Origin: a bacterium
GTDB taxonomy: Bacteria > Planctomycetota > UBA1135 > UBA2386
Assembly (NCBI GenBank): GCA_024743115.1
Contig: JANSXC010000004.1
Location: 328,113 to 392,112, forward strand
Length of the DNA stretch: 64,000 nt
Reading direction: 5' to 3'
Part shown: piece by piece, positions 33,917 to 41,872 of the stretch
How positions within the stretch are numbered: position 1 is the first letter of the stretch
Layout: the number at the start of each line of letters is the position of its first letter
Made by a program: the position numbers and the translations under genes
Notes under the pieces: model-generated
Seen by the model: the letters and a program-made list of their open reading frames with translations, nothing else
Told to the model about the DNA's origin: nothing
Databases searched by the model: none

Positions 33917-33923
33917 ACCGGGG

Positions 33924-34985
33924 CTACTTGTCGCCGGTGGCCTTGGCGTCGCCCGCGGCCTTGCCGGCGCGGGCCATGGCGGCGCCCTTGGTCGTGCGCT
34001 TCGTGACGATCGACATCGTCTGCGTCATCTCGATTGCGCCCATCGGGCTCTCCATCGTGACGTCCATCGACATGTTCTGCGAAGCCTCGATCAGGAACCC
34101 GTCCTCGCGCGACGTGACGCACTTGAACGTGATCTTGCCGTTCTTGATCTCCATGTTCTTACGCATCTCGCGAGCCATCGCGGCGGTCGGGTCGTCGTCG
34201 TCACCGGCTTCCGAATCCTTCATCTCGGGCTTCTTGACGGTGCCGTTGCCCGTCACCTCGAACGCCTTGTCGGAGACCCGCGCCAGCTTCATCGTGATAT
34301 CCGTTGCGGGACCGTTGTCGTCGTCGTCCTTCTTCGGCGACCACGTGCCGCCGACGGCCATCGGCTTCTTCGGGCGCTCCCCGAACGCCGCTTCGAGCAG
34401 ATTGGTGAGCGCGCTCTCGCCGAACGTGCTCGCGAGCATCTGGCCGCCCATCGCGCCGGCGCGCTTCTGCATCGCCTCGACGGCTTCCTTGAGTCCTTCG
34501 GTGCTCTTGACCTCACCATCCTTGTCGAGCCTGGCGACGAACTTCGTGCCGGCGATCGACGCCGCGGCACGGCCGATCGCGTCGAAGTCTGGCATGCCGA
34601 AGCCCCCGAAGTCGTCCCCGCCGTCATCGCCCGCGTCCGCGGGCTTCTTGTCGTTGTCGATCGAATCGAAGGGGAACTCGCCCATGTTGGGCATGCCGAG
34701 CGAGCCGCGCACGCGTTGCAGCGTGACGTCGATGGTGACCATGCCGTCGTCTGCGACGTTGGTAACGGTCAGCTCTGCCGCGACGTCGACGACGTTCTTG
34801 CTCTCCACCTGCTGGATGCCCATGTCGATGTCCTGCTTCGAGGTCGAGATCTGGCGCACCCAGATCGAGGCCCCTTCGCGGACGCTCATCTTCAGATCGT
34901 GCTGCTGCTCGCCCGCCGGGTCCTGGGCCGTGAGTGGAGCGGCGAGAGTGAGGGCGAGAACGGTCGGAATACGGAATCGATGCAT
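33924..34985 (-). CDS. Secreted protein, possibly DUF6263 family
   Basis: A 353-residue exported protein with a signal peptide ('MHRFRIPTVLALTLAAPLTA'). The body is Asp/Lys/Met-rich, with beta strands alternating with loops: 'EGASIWVRQISTSKQDIDMG', 'ADDGMVTIDVTLQRVRG', and a C-terminal part rich in Met ('SMDVTMESPMGAIEMTQTMS'). The layout (periplasmic, lipocalin-like beta protein with a WSP/KK domain) resembles DUF6263 but I am not sure. It ends 7 bp from the convergent GT22 gene. The tail 'ARAGKAAGDAKATGDK' is low complexity. No function can be assigned. Confidence 0.45.
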   Translation of the reverse strand: MHRFRIPTVLALTLAAPLTAQDPAGEQQHDLKMSVREGASIWVRQISTSKQDIDMGIQQVESKNVVDVAAELTVTNVADDGMVTIDVTLQRVRGSLGMPNMGEFPFDSIDNDKKPADAGDDGGDDFGGFGMPDFDAIGRAAASIAGTKFVARLDKDGEVKSTEGLKEAVEAMQKRAGAMGGQMLASTFGESALTNLLEAAFGERPKKPMAVGGTWSPKKDDDDNGPATDITMKLARVSDKAFEVTGNGTVKKPEMKDSEAGDDDDPTAAMAREMRKNMEIKNGKITFKCVTSREDGFLIEASQNMSMDVTMESPMGAIEMTQTMSIVTKRTTKGAAMARAGKAAGDAKATGDK

Positions 34986-35091
34986 ATGCTAGAACCTCGA
35001 GAAGGGGCGGGGGTCACGGACGGTTGTCCGGCTCACCGGGGTAGCCATAGTCCGTCAGAGTATGTTGGTCGGGGGCCAAATACAGGTGGAT

Positions 35092-35107
35092 CCCCGACAT
35101 GTCGGGG
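35092..35107. promoter_or_regulatory. Perfect 16-bp palindrome between DUF6263-like and regulator genes
   Basis: CCCCGACATGTCGGGG is a perfect palindrome located 20 bp after the response-regulator stop and ~106 bp before the next gene's start on the same strand. It could be an operator for the downstream secreted-protein gene or fold into a terminator hairpin (stem CCCCGA, loop CATG). A T-tract is absent. Confidence 0.4.
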
Positions 35108-35127
35108 TTGCGGGCGACGGCAGCCGG

Positions 35128-35814
35128 CTACGGGTCGAACCGCAGGCCGACGCCGCGGACCGTCACGAGGTGGCGCGGCTGGCCCGGGTCACTTTCGAAC
35201 AGCTTGCGGAGGCGTAGCACCACGTTGTCGAGCGTGCGCACCGTTGCCGGAGCCGTGCTGCCGAACAGGTGTTCGACGACCGTGCGGCGGGGCACCACGG
35301 TGCCGGCCCGCGCGTGGAGCAGCTTGAGCAGCTTGGTCTCGGTCACGGTGAGCTCGGCGGTCTGGCCGTCGTGGCACTCCGCGCGCATCGCACGGGCGTC
35401 GATCTGGTTGCCGCCGAACGTGAGCATGTCGGACTCGGCTCGCGGCGGTGGTTGGCGGCGCAGCAATGCATCGACGCGCAACAGCAGTTCGCGCAGGTTG
35501 AACGGCTTGGTCAGGTAGTCGTCGGCGCGCAGCTCGAGGCCGCGAATGCGATCGTGGTCGGCGGCCCGCGCGCTGAGGACGAGCACGGGCGTCTCGTCGC
35601 CGCGGTGGCGCAGTTCGCGCAAGACTTCGAACCCGTCCTTGCCCGGCAGCATGATGTCGAGGATCAGCAGGTCGACGCCGCCTTTCGCCATGCGTTCGAG
35701 TGCGGCCGTGCCCGACGTCACGTGTTCGGCGTGGTGCGACTCGTGCGCCAGATTGTCGCAGAGCATCTCGCCGAGCGTGACCTCGTCCTCGGCTACCAGA
35801 ATCCAACGGCTCAC
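35128..35814 (-). CDS. OmpR/PhoB-type response regulator
   Basis: A 228-residue two-component regulator. The receiver domain holds the acidic pair 'AEDE', phospho-acceptor Asp53 in 'LLILDIMLPGKDGFEV', the Ser/Thr switch ('VLVLSARA') and the conserved Lys ('YLTKPFNLREL'). A winged-helix OmpR/PhoB DNA-binding domain completes it ('LTVTETKLLKLLHARAGTVV', 'VRTLDNVVLRLRKLFE', 'LVTVRGVGLRFDP'). Start is GTG, overlapping the sensor kinase stop by 4 bp, so the kinase is translated first and coupled. The regulated genes are unknown. Confidence 0.93.
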   Translation of the reverse strand: MSRWILVAEDEVTLGEMLCDNLAHESHHAEHVTSGTAALERMAKGGVDLLILDIMLPGKDGFEVLRELRHRGDETPVLVLSARAADHDRIRGLELRADDYLTKPFNLRELLLRVDALLRRQPPPRAESDMLTFGGNQIDARAMRAECHDGQTAELTVTETKLLKLLHARAGTVVPRRTVVEHLFGSTAPATVRTLDNVVLRLRKLFESDPGQPRHLVTVRGVGLRFDP

Positions 35815-36839
35815 GCGTTGACCTCCTTACGCGGCAGGCGAACGACGAAGCGCGCGCCCTGGTCGCGGCCCGGGCTGATGGCGTCGACCGTCCCGCCGTG
35901 GGCCTCCGTCAGTTGGCGCACGAGATGCAGGCCGAGACCCGAGCCGCCGCTGGCGATGTCGCTGCCGCGCCAGAACGGTTCGAATGCGTGCGTCAGCTCG
36001 GCGTCGTCGAGGCCGCGGCCACGATCGCTGACCGTGATGCGCGCTTCGTCGGAGTCGGCATCGAGGCGCGCCTCGATCGTGCTGCCCCGCGGCGAGTACT
36101 TGATCGCGTTCTCGAGCAGGTTGTGAACGATGAGCTGCACGGCTTCGGGGTCGCGCACGGCCTCGACCGAGTCGGTGATCGCACTCTCGATCGTGATGTC
36201 GGCAGCGCTCGCGCGCTGCGCGACGCGATCGAGCGCGGTGTGGATGTCCGTCGCGAGGTCGCCCGGGATGCGGCGCTCGGCGTCCGGTGTCGTGCGGAGT
36301 CCGGCCGCGACGAGCACGTTGGTCAGGCCGTGTTCGAGGCGATCGGCTTCGAGTAATCCCATCTCGAGGTAGTGCTTGCGCTTCTCGGGTGCGAGGCGAT
36401 CGTCGCGCAGCGATTCGAGCAGCAGCGAAATCGTTGCGAGCGGCGTCTTGAGCTCATGGGTTGCGCCGGCGAGGAAGCGGTCCTGCGTTGCCCGCAGATC
36501 GTTCTCACGGCGGATCGAGCCCGCGAACAGCCAGGCCGTCACGATGAGCGCGATCGCGAACACCAGACCTTCGCTCACGAACATCCAGTAGCGCGCGTGC
36601 GCCACCTCCGAGATACCCGCGACGGTCTGCACTCCGAAGGCTGCGGCCGCACCGGTCGCGTCACCGGCGGCGAGTCGCTCGGCCGCGACTTCGAGCTCGC
36701 CGCTCGCCATCGCCCCGAAGATGGTCCACCAGATCACGAACGCCAGCGACAGACCGAACGTCAGCCCGAACAGGATCGAACTCGTGCGTTGCACCCCCGT
36801 AGCGTAGGGCACCGGTGGCGCGCTCCGAAGGCTGTTCAT
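35811..36839 (-). CDS. Membrane sensor histidine kinase
   Basis: A ~342-residue HisKA/HATPase_c kinase with two transmembrane helices ('SSILFGLTFGLSLAFVIWW' and 'GLVFAIALIVTAWLFAG') around a short ~50-residue periplasmic loop, too small for a typical ligand-binding domain. Motifs: H-box 'AGATHELKTPLATISLLLES', N-box 'VHNLLENAIKYSPRG', G1 'VSDRGRGLDD', F-box 'FEPFWRG', G2 'GGSGLGLHLVRQL'. The ATG at 36839 leaves about 100 bp before the divergent DUF1592 gene; longer starts at 36875 and GTG 36917 are open. It phosphorylates the coupled OmpR-type regulator. The signal is unknown. Confidence 0.9.
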   Translation of the reverse strand: MNSLRSAPPVPYATGVQRTSSILFGLTFGLSLAFVIWWTIFGAMASGELEVAAERLAAGDATGAAAAFGVQTVAGISEVAHARYWMFVSEGLVFAIALIVTAWLFAGSIRRENDLRATQDRFLAGATHELKTPLATISLLLESLRDDRLAPEKRKHYLEMGLLEADRLEHGLTNVLVAAGLRTTPDAERRIPGDLATDIHTALDRVAQRASAADITIESAITDSVEAVRDPEAVQLIVHNLLENAIKYSPRGSTIEARLDADSDEARITVSDRGRGLDDAELTHAFEPFWRGSDIASGGSGLGLHLVRQLTEAHGGTVDAISPGRDQGARFVVRLPRKEVNA

Positions 36840-36940
36840 CGCCTCGGTGGTCGGGTTGTTCGAACTCGGTGCCATCGACGGTGTGCAGCCTACGGCGGGG
36901 GAGGATGGCTGTGTCACGGCGCGGTCATTACGATCGCGGC

Positions 36941-39265
36941 ATGGTGCGCCAGCTGAGTCGTCGTGCGGTTGTCCTGGCGCTCGTGGTCGGTGCGGGTGTC
37001 GGCAGCGTCCGATCGCAGGGCGCGGTCGATCCGACGTTCACCGAGCAGCGCGCGGTTGTGACGACCTACTGCTTCGATTGCCACGGCGGCGATGTGACCA
37101 AGGGCAAGTTCGACCTCGCGATCGCGGCTGGCGATCCGGTGGACCGATTGTTTCGGCTGAGCCGCATGCGCGCGCGGCTGGCCAGCCACGAGATGCCGCC
37201 GTCGGATGCGGATCAGCCGACGCCGGCGGAGCGTCAGGCGCTGCTCGCGTGGCTCGATCGCACGCTGGCCCGCGAGGTCCCCGAGCTGCCGCCGGCGCCC
37301 GGGCGCGTCACCGTGCGGCGACTCAATTCGTCGCAGTGGGCGCGCACGGTCGACGACCTCTTCGGCGTCGCGGTCGACACCTCGGCGTTCCCGCCCGACG
37401 ACCTCGGCTACGGCTTCGACACGGTCGGTGACGCGATGGAGTTCTCGACGTTGCACCTCGAGAAGTACCTGGCTGCCGCCGGGGCGGTCGCTGCGGCGGT
37501 GTTCACCGGGGAGGATCCGGACAACCCGACGGTGCGCCGCTTCGAGGCCGAAACGATGAAGCTCGCGCGTGGTCCCGGGGCCGGGCTCGACGGCGAGTTC
37601 GCCAACCTCTACACGCGCGCGCTGCTCGAGCAGGTGTTCGAGCTGCCGCGGGACGGCCGCTTCCGGCTGCGCGTGTCGGCGGGCGCATCGCAGGCCGGCG
37701 ACGAACTCGCGCGGCTGCGGGTGTCTTGCGATGGCGCCGAGATCGCGACGGTCGAGGTGCCGGAGCGAAAGTTCGGTGAGCACGAGTTCGAGGTCGAGCT
37801 CACGGGCGGGCGGCACCGGCTCGGCCTGGCCTTCGTCAACGACTACTACGATCCGAGGCACCCGAATCCGCGACGCCGGGATCGCAACCTCTACATCGAC
37901 TGGGCCGAGGTTGCCGGGCCGCTGGACCCGAGGGCCGTGCCGCCGCAGCAGGCCTGGGTGCATCGGGCCGTCGCGCGGCAGGAGGACGCCGAGGCGCAGT
38001 TGCGGGATCTCGTGCGCGTGCTGCTGCCGCGCGTCTGGCGGCGGCCTGTGACCGCCACCGAACGACGTCGCTACTTCGGTGTCGGGCGCACCGCGCTCGC
38101 CGCCGGTGAGCCCGATCACATCGCGTGGCGCGCGGTGGTGCAGGCTGCGCTCACCTCGCCGAACTTCCTCTTCCGTGGCGAGCTCGGCGGCGTGCGCGGC
38201 GAGCCTGGTGCGTCAGCGAACGTGCCGGCGCTGGCGCTCGCTGCGCGGCTGTCGTACTTCCTGTGGGCGAGCGCGCCGGATTCGCGGCTCTATCAGCTCG
38301 GTCGCACGGGCAAGCTCGCGGATGCGCGCGTGCTGCGCGCGGAGGCGCTCCGAATGCTGGGTGACGCGCGCGCCGATTCGCTCGCGACCGAGTTCGCGGC
38401 ACAGTGGCTCGAGCTCGCGAACCTGCGCGATGCCACGCCCGATCCCGAACGGTTCGGCGTGTTCGACGAGCATCTGCGGCGGTCCCTGCGGCGCGAAACC
38501 GAGCTCGTGTTCCTCGCGATCCAGCGCGGCGATCGCGACGTCCGCGATCTGCTCGATTGCGACTTCTCGTTCGTGGATGCACGACTGGCGGAGTTCTACG
38601 GCATGCCGGTGCCGGAACCCGAAGCGTGCGACGCGGACGGGTTCGCGCGCGTCAAGTTGCCCGCGGCGCTGCGGCGCCGCGGCGGCGTGCTGGGTCACGC
38701 CAGCATCCTCGCGTTGACCTCGAACCCGACTCGCACGTCGCCGGTGAAGCGCGGCAAGTGGATCCTCGAGAACCTGCTCGGGGCGCCACCGCCACCTCCG
38801 CCGCCCGGTAACGATTCGCTGCCCGACGAGGGCGCGATCGACAGCAGCAAGACGTTCCGTGAGCAGCTCGCGCAGCATCGCGAGGACAGCAAGTGTGCCG
38901 TCTGCCATGTGCGCATGGACGCGCTCGGGCTCGCGCTGGAGCGCTTCGATGCGATCGGTCGGTTCCGCGAACGTGACGCGGGCGGCGTGATCGACACGAG
39001 CGGCGAGTTGCCGGGCGGCCTTGACGTCGACGGCCTGGTCGACGTCAAGGCCGTGTTGCGCGGCGATCCGGCGTTCGTGCGGACCCTCGCGCGCAAGCTA
39101 TTCGTCTACGGCATCGGTCGCGATCCGCGTCCGGTCGATCGTCTCACGCTCGACCACGCGGTCGATCAGCTGTTGCTGCGCGAACGGGTCACGCTCGCGG
39201 ATCTCGTGCTGGCCATCATCACGAGTGACGCGTTCCGGTTGCGGGAGGTCGAGCGTTCGCGATGA
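36941..39265 (+). CDS. DUF1592/DUF1588/DUF1587/DUF1585/DUF1595 planctomycete cytochrome
   Basis: A 774-residue exported protein with signal peptide ('AVVLALVVGAGVGSVRSQG'). Order of parts: an N-terminal haem c motif CFDCH ('TYCFDCHGGDVTKG', PSCyt1-like), DUF1587 ('VTVRRLNSSQWARTVDDLFG'), a beta-sandwich insertion typical of the family, DUF1595/DUF1592 ('LLPRVWRRPVTATERRRYF', 'AALTSPNFLFRGELG', 'LSYFLWASAPDSRL'), DUF1588 ('RRGGVLGHASILALTSNPTR', 'PVKRGKWILENLLGAPPPP', haem c motif CAVCH) and DUF1585 at the C-terminus ('LARKLFVYGIGRDP'). Usually paired with DUF1552, which is not here; instead it overlaps an acylphosphatase gene by 4 bp. The function is unproven. Confidence 0.93.
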   Translation: MVRQLSRRAVVLALVVGAGVGSVRSQGAVDPTFTEQRAVVTTYCFDCHGGDVTKGKFDLAIAAGDPVDRLFRLSRMRARLASHEMPPSDADQPTPAERQALLAWLDRTLAREVPELPPAPGRVTVRRLNSSQWARTVDDLFGVAVDTSAFPPDDLGYGFDTVGDAMEFSTLHLEKYLAAAGAVAAAVFTGEDPDNPTVRRFEAETMKLARGPGAGLDGEFANLYTRALLEQVFELPRDGRFRLRVSAGASQAGDELARLRVSCDGAEIATVEVPERKFGEHEFEVELTGGRHRLGLAFVNDYYDPRHPNPRRRDRNLYIDWAEVAGPLDPRAVPPQQAWVHRAVARQEDAEAQLRDLVRVLLPRVWRRPVTATERRRYFGVGRTALAAGEPDHIAWRAVVQAALTSPNFLFRGELGGVRGEPGASANVPALALAARLSYFLWASAPDSRLYQLGRTGKLADARVLRAEALRMLGDARADSLATEFAAQWLELANLRDATPDPERFGVFDEHLRRSLRRETELVFLAIQRGDRDVRDLLDCDFSFVDARLAEFYGMPVPEPEACDADGFARVKLPAALRRRGGVLGHASILALTSNPTRTSPVKRGKWILENLLGAPPPPPPPGNDSLPDEGAIDSSKTFREQLAQHREDSKCAVCHVRMDALGLALERFDAIGRFRERDAGGVIDTSGELPGGLDVDGLVDVKAVLRGDPAFVRTLARKLFVYGIGRDPRPVDRLTLDHAVDQLLLRERVTLADLVLAIITSDAFRLREVERSR

Positions 39266-39537
39266 GTGAGCGACTGCGATACGTCGTCGTGGGCAAGGTG
39301 CAGGGCGTGGCGTTTCGCGCCTACACGAAGTCCACGGCCGACGAACTCGGCGTGCATGGCTTCGTGCAGAACCGTCCCGACGGCACGGTCGCGGGTGAGG
39401 TCGAGGGTGATTCGGCGAGCGTGCAACGGTTCGTCGAGTGGTTGCGCGAGGGCTCGCCGTGGGCCGCGGTCGCCGACGTCGCGGTGACACCCATCGCAGC
39501 GACCGGTCAGGGTGACGGTTTCGTGATCACGCGCTGA
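39262..39537 (+). CDS. acyP: Acylphosphatase
   Basis: A 91-residue enzyme that hydrolyses acyl-phosphates to carboxylate and phosphate. The signature 'VVGKVQGVAFRAYT' contains the phosphate-binding Arg, and 'GVHGFVQNRPDGTVAGEVEG' contains the catalytic Asn. Length and both motifs match the family. The ATG overlaps the stop of the DUF1592 gene (ATGA), so translation depends on that large exported cytochrome, an unexpected pairing. No phosphoryl-transfer pathway genes are adjacent. Confidence 0.93.
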   Translation: MSERLRYVVVGKVQGVAFRAYTKSTADELGVHGFVQNRPDGTVAGEVEGDSASVQRFVEWLREGSPWAAVADVAVTPIAATGQGDGFVITR

Positions 39538-39636
39538 GCGGTGGCGGTGTGCCGCCGGCGGCGTGCCGACGGTCAGGTGCGGTCCGTCAGCCGTCGGGCG
39601 GTTGCGCGAACGCGGAGCTCGTGCTGTCGTTGCGGC

Positions 39637-41832
39637 ATGCTGAATCGCTCGAACGGGATTTCATTCCTCGTGCTGATCATATCGTTCGGGGCGGCAGTCC
39701 TCCGGGGGCAGGAGTCGTTGCGGGGATTCGGCGAGATGACGTTCGACAGTGAGTTGGCGACTGCGACCGACTTCGTGGCGGTCGCTGCCGGCACGAGCCA
39801 CATGGTCGCCCTCCGAACCGATGGCACGATCGTGGCCTGGGGCTGGAGCGCACGCGGACAGTGTCTCGTACCACCTCTGCCCAGCGGCGTGACCTACGTC
39901 GAGGTCGCCGCCGGTGCCGAGCATTCGATCGCGCGGCGGTCGGACGGTCAGGTGGTGGCGTGGGGGCGCAACGACTTCGGTCAATGCAGTGTGCCTGCGT
40001 TGCCGGCGAACGTGACCTATGTCGAGATCGCGGCGGGGGCCCGTCACAGTCTCGCGCGGCGGTCGGATGGGGTGGTCGTCGCGTTCGGTGACAACGCGTT
40101 CGGGCAGCTCAACGTGCCGGCGCCGCCCGTCGGCGTGAGCTACGTCGGCCTCGCGGCGGGCGACGATCACAGTGCGCTACTGCGCTCGGACGGCGACATC
40201 ACCGCGTTCGGTGGTAACACCTGGACGCAGCTCAACGTGCCGCCGCTGCCGGCAGGCGCGACCTACACCCAGATCAGTGCAGGGCGCTACAACACGGCGG
40301 CCATTCGCAGTGACGGGCAGTTGCTCACGTGGGGCGACAATGCGTTCCGCGTGCTCGAGGTCGCGGCCTTACCGTTTGGGCTGACCTACGTCGAAGTCGC
40401 GGCGGGGACCTACCACACGACTGCGCGGCGATCCGACGGGTCGGTCGTGGCCTGGGGCTACAACTACTACGGCGAGGTGGATGTGCCGCCATTGCCCGCG
40501 GGGCTGACGGCCACGGCGCTCGCGGCCGGCACGTACCACTCCGTCGCGTTGCTGTCCGACGGTTCGCTCATGGTGTGGGGCTATAACTATCACGGCCAGC
40601 TGCATCCGCCGGAGCCGCCCGCGAACGCGCGCGTCGCGGAGGTCGTGGCCGGTGGCAACTACAACCTGGTGCGCTACACCGATGGCACGGCCACAGGCTT
40701 CGGTGACAACTTCGAAGGGCAGGCGCTCGTGCCGCCGTTGCCGCCCGGGTTGAGTTACACGCAACTCGCCGCCGGGTTCGTGCATGCGATCGGTCTGCGC
40801 TCGGACGGCAGCGCCGTGTCGTGGGGCTACAACTTCAGCGGCACGACGAACGTGCCGCCGCTGCCGCCGGGGCTCGATTACGTCGAGGTCGCGGCCGGCG
40901 GTGAGCATACGCTCGGACGACGGTCGGATGGTTCGGTCATGGCCTGGGGCTTCAACGGCTACAACCAGAACGACGTGCCGCCGCTGCCGCCGGGCCTCGG
41001 CTACACCGCGATCTCCGCGGGCGGGGAACACTCGCTCGCGGTGCGGTCCGATGGCGAGGTCGTCGCGTGGGGCCGCAATTTCGAGGGGCAGTGCAACGTG
41101 CCCGCCCTGCCGCCTGGTCTGCGCTACCTCGACGTCGCGGCGGGTATCGGTCACTCGGTCGCTCGGCGGTCCGACGGCAGTGTCGTTTCGTGGGGGCAGA
41201 ACCTCTTCGGGCAGACCAACGTGCCGGCTCTGCCGCCGGGCCTGACCTACGTCTCGATATCCGCGGGCGCGACCCACTCGCTGGCGCGCCGATCGGATGG
41301 CGAACTCGTGACCTGGGGCTTTCATCCCTCCGGCGTGCACCTCGTACCGCCGTTGCCGGCGGGGCTGGGCTACGTGGACGCGATCTGTGGGTTCTCTCAC
41401 ATCGTGACCCGGGTCGGTGCGCTGAGCTACTACCGCCCGTTCGGGAGTGGTTGCGCCGGTTCGTTGCCGCCGGCCCGCCTCCTGCCGCTGAGCACGCCGC
41501 AGCTCGGCGCGACGGTTCGGGTCCGCATCGAGGGCTTGCCGGTCGGCGCTGCGTTCATGCTCACCGGCTTCAGCAACAGCCTCGGGACGACGGGGCCCTT
41601 GCCGACCGATCTGACTCCGGTCGGCATGCCCGGCTGCTTCGCCCGCGTGCGGTCCGACTTCGTTACTTTCGTCCTCGGGGCCGGCACCGTGGCCGAGTCG
41701 ACGTTGACGATTCCGAGCGACCTCGGTCTCGTCGGGCTGTCGTTCTACCAGCAGGCGTTCGTCCCCGACCCGGGAATCAACACGCTCGGGGCCGTGAACT
41801 CCGACGCGATCGAGGCGGTCGTCGGTCATTGA
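39637..41832 (+). CDS. Secreted RCC1-repeat protein with planctomycete C-terminal domain
   Basis: A 731-residue protein with a hydrophobic N-terminal signal ('ISFLVLIISFGAAVLRG'). Residues ~46-578 are 13 consecutive 41-residue RCC1-type repeats plus a partial 14th, each of the form 'YVEVAAG.EHS.ARRSDG' then 'VVAWG.N..GQ..VPPLPPG'. Seven repeats make one propeller, so two seven-bladed propellers can be built. From ~residue 590 a Cys-containing beta domain begins ('FGSGCAGSLPPARLL', 'GMPGCFARV', 'TIPSDLGLVGLSFYQQAF'); a related domain ends the protein at 49668-51179. It is probably cell-surface or secreted. Binding partner unknown; the repeats are too regular to be catalytic. Confidence 0.85.
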   Translation: MLNRSNGISFLVLIISFGAAVLRGQESLRGFGEMTFDSELATATDFVAVAAGTSHMVALRTDGTIVAWGWSARGQCLVPPLPSGVTYVEVAAGAEHSIARRSDGQVVAWGRNDFGQCSVPALPANVTYVEIAAGARHSLARRSDGVVVAFGDNAFGQLNVPAPPVGVSYVGLAAGDDHSALLRSDGDITAFGGNTWTQLNVPPLPAGATYTQISAGRYNTAAIRSDGQLLTWGDNAFRVLEVAALPFGLTYVEVAAGTYHTTARRSDGSVVAWGYNYYGEVDVPPLPAGLTATALAAGTYHSVALLSDGSLMVWGYNYHGQLHPPEPPANARVAEVVAGGNYNLVRYTDGTATGFGDNFEGQALVPPLPPGLSYTQLAAGFVHAIGLRSDGSAVSWGYNFSGTTNVPPLPPGLDYVEVAAGGEHTLGRRSDGSVMAWGFNGYNQNDVPPLPPGLGYTAISAGGEHSLAVRSDGEVVAWGRNFEGQCNVPALPPGLRYLDVAAGIGHSVARRSDGSVVSWGQNLFGQTNVPALPPGLTYVSISAGATHSLARRSDGELVTWGFHPSGVHLVPPLPAGLGYVDAICGFSHIVTRVGALSYYRPFGSGCAGSLPPARLLPLSTPQLGATVRVRIEGLPVGAAFMLTGFSNSLGTTGPLPTDLTPVGMPGCFARVRSDFVTFVLGAGTVAESTLTIPSDLGLVGLSFYQQAFVPDPGINTLGAVNSDAIEAVVGH
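39772..41370 (+). repeat. Thirteen tandem 123-bp coding repeats (RCC1)
   Basis: Exactly 13 in-frame units of 123 bp (41 codons) without indels between the Phe codon at 39772 and the Tyr codon at 41371; a 14th partial unit follows. Units diverge in sequence but not in length, which indicates old duplications under structural constraint and a potential site of recombination. Confidence 0.85.
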
Positions 41833-41872
41833 TCGCGTAGTTGCGGGCGCTGCGCCCTGCTAAGGTGGATGT

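Noticed and set aside
33351..35327. Plus-strand frame (658 codons) across GT22 and the DUF6263-like gene
   Set aside because: Shadow frame; the GT22 and secreted-protein frames carry recognisable domains or signal peptides.
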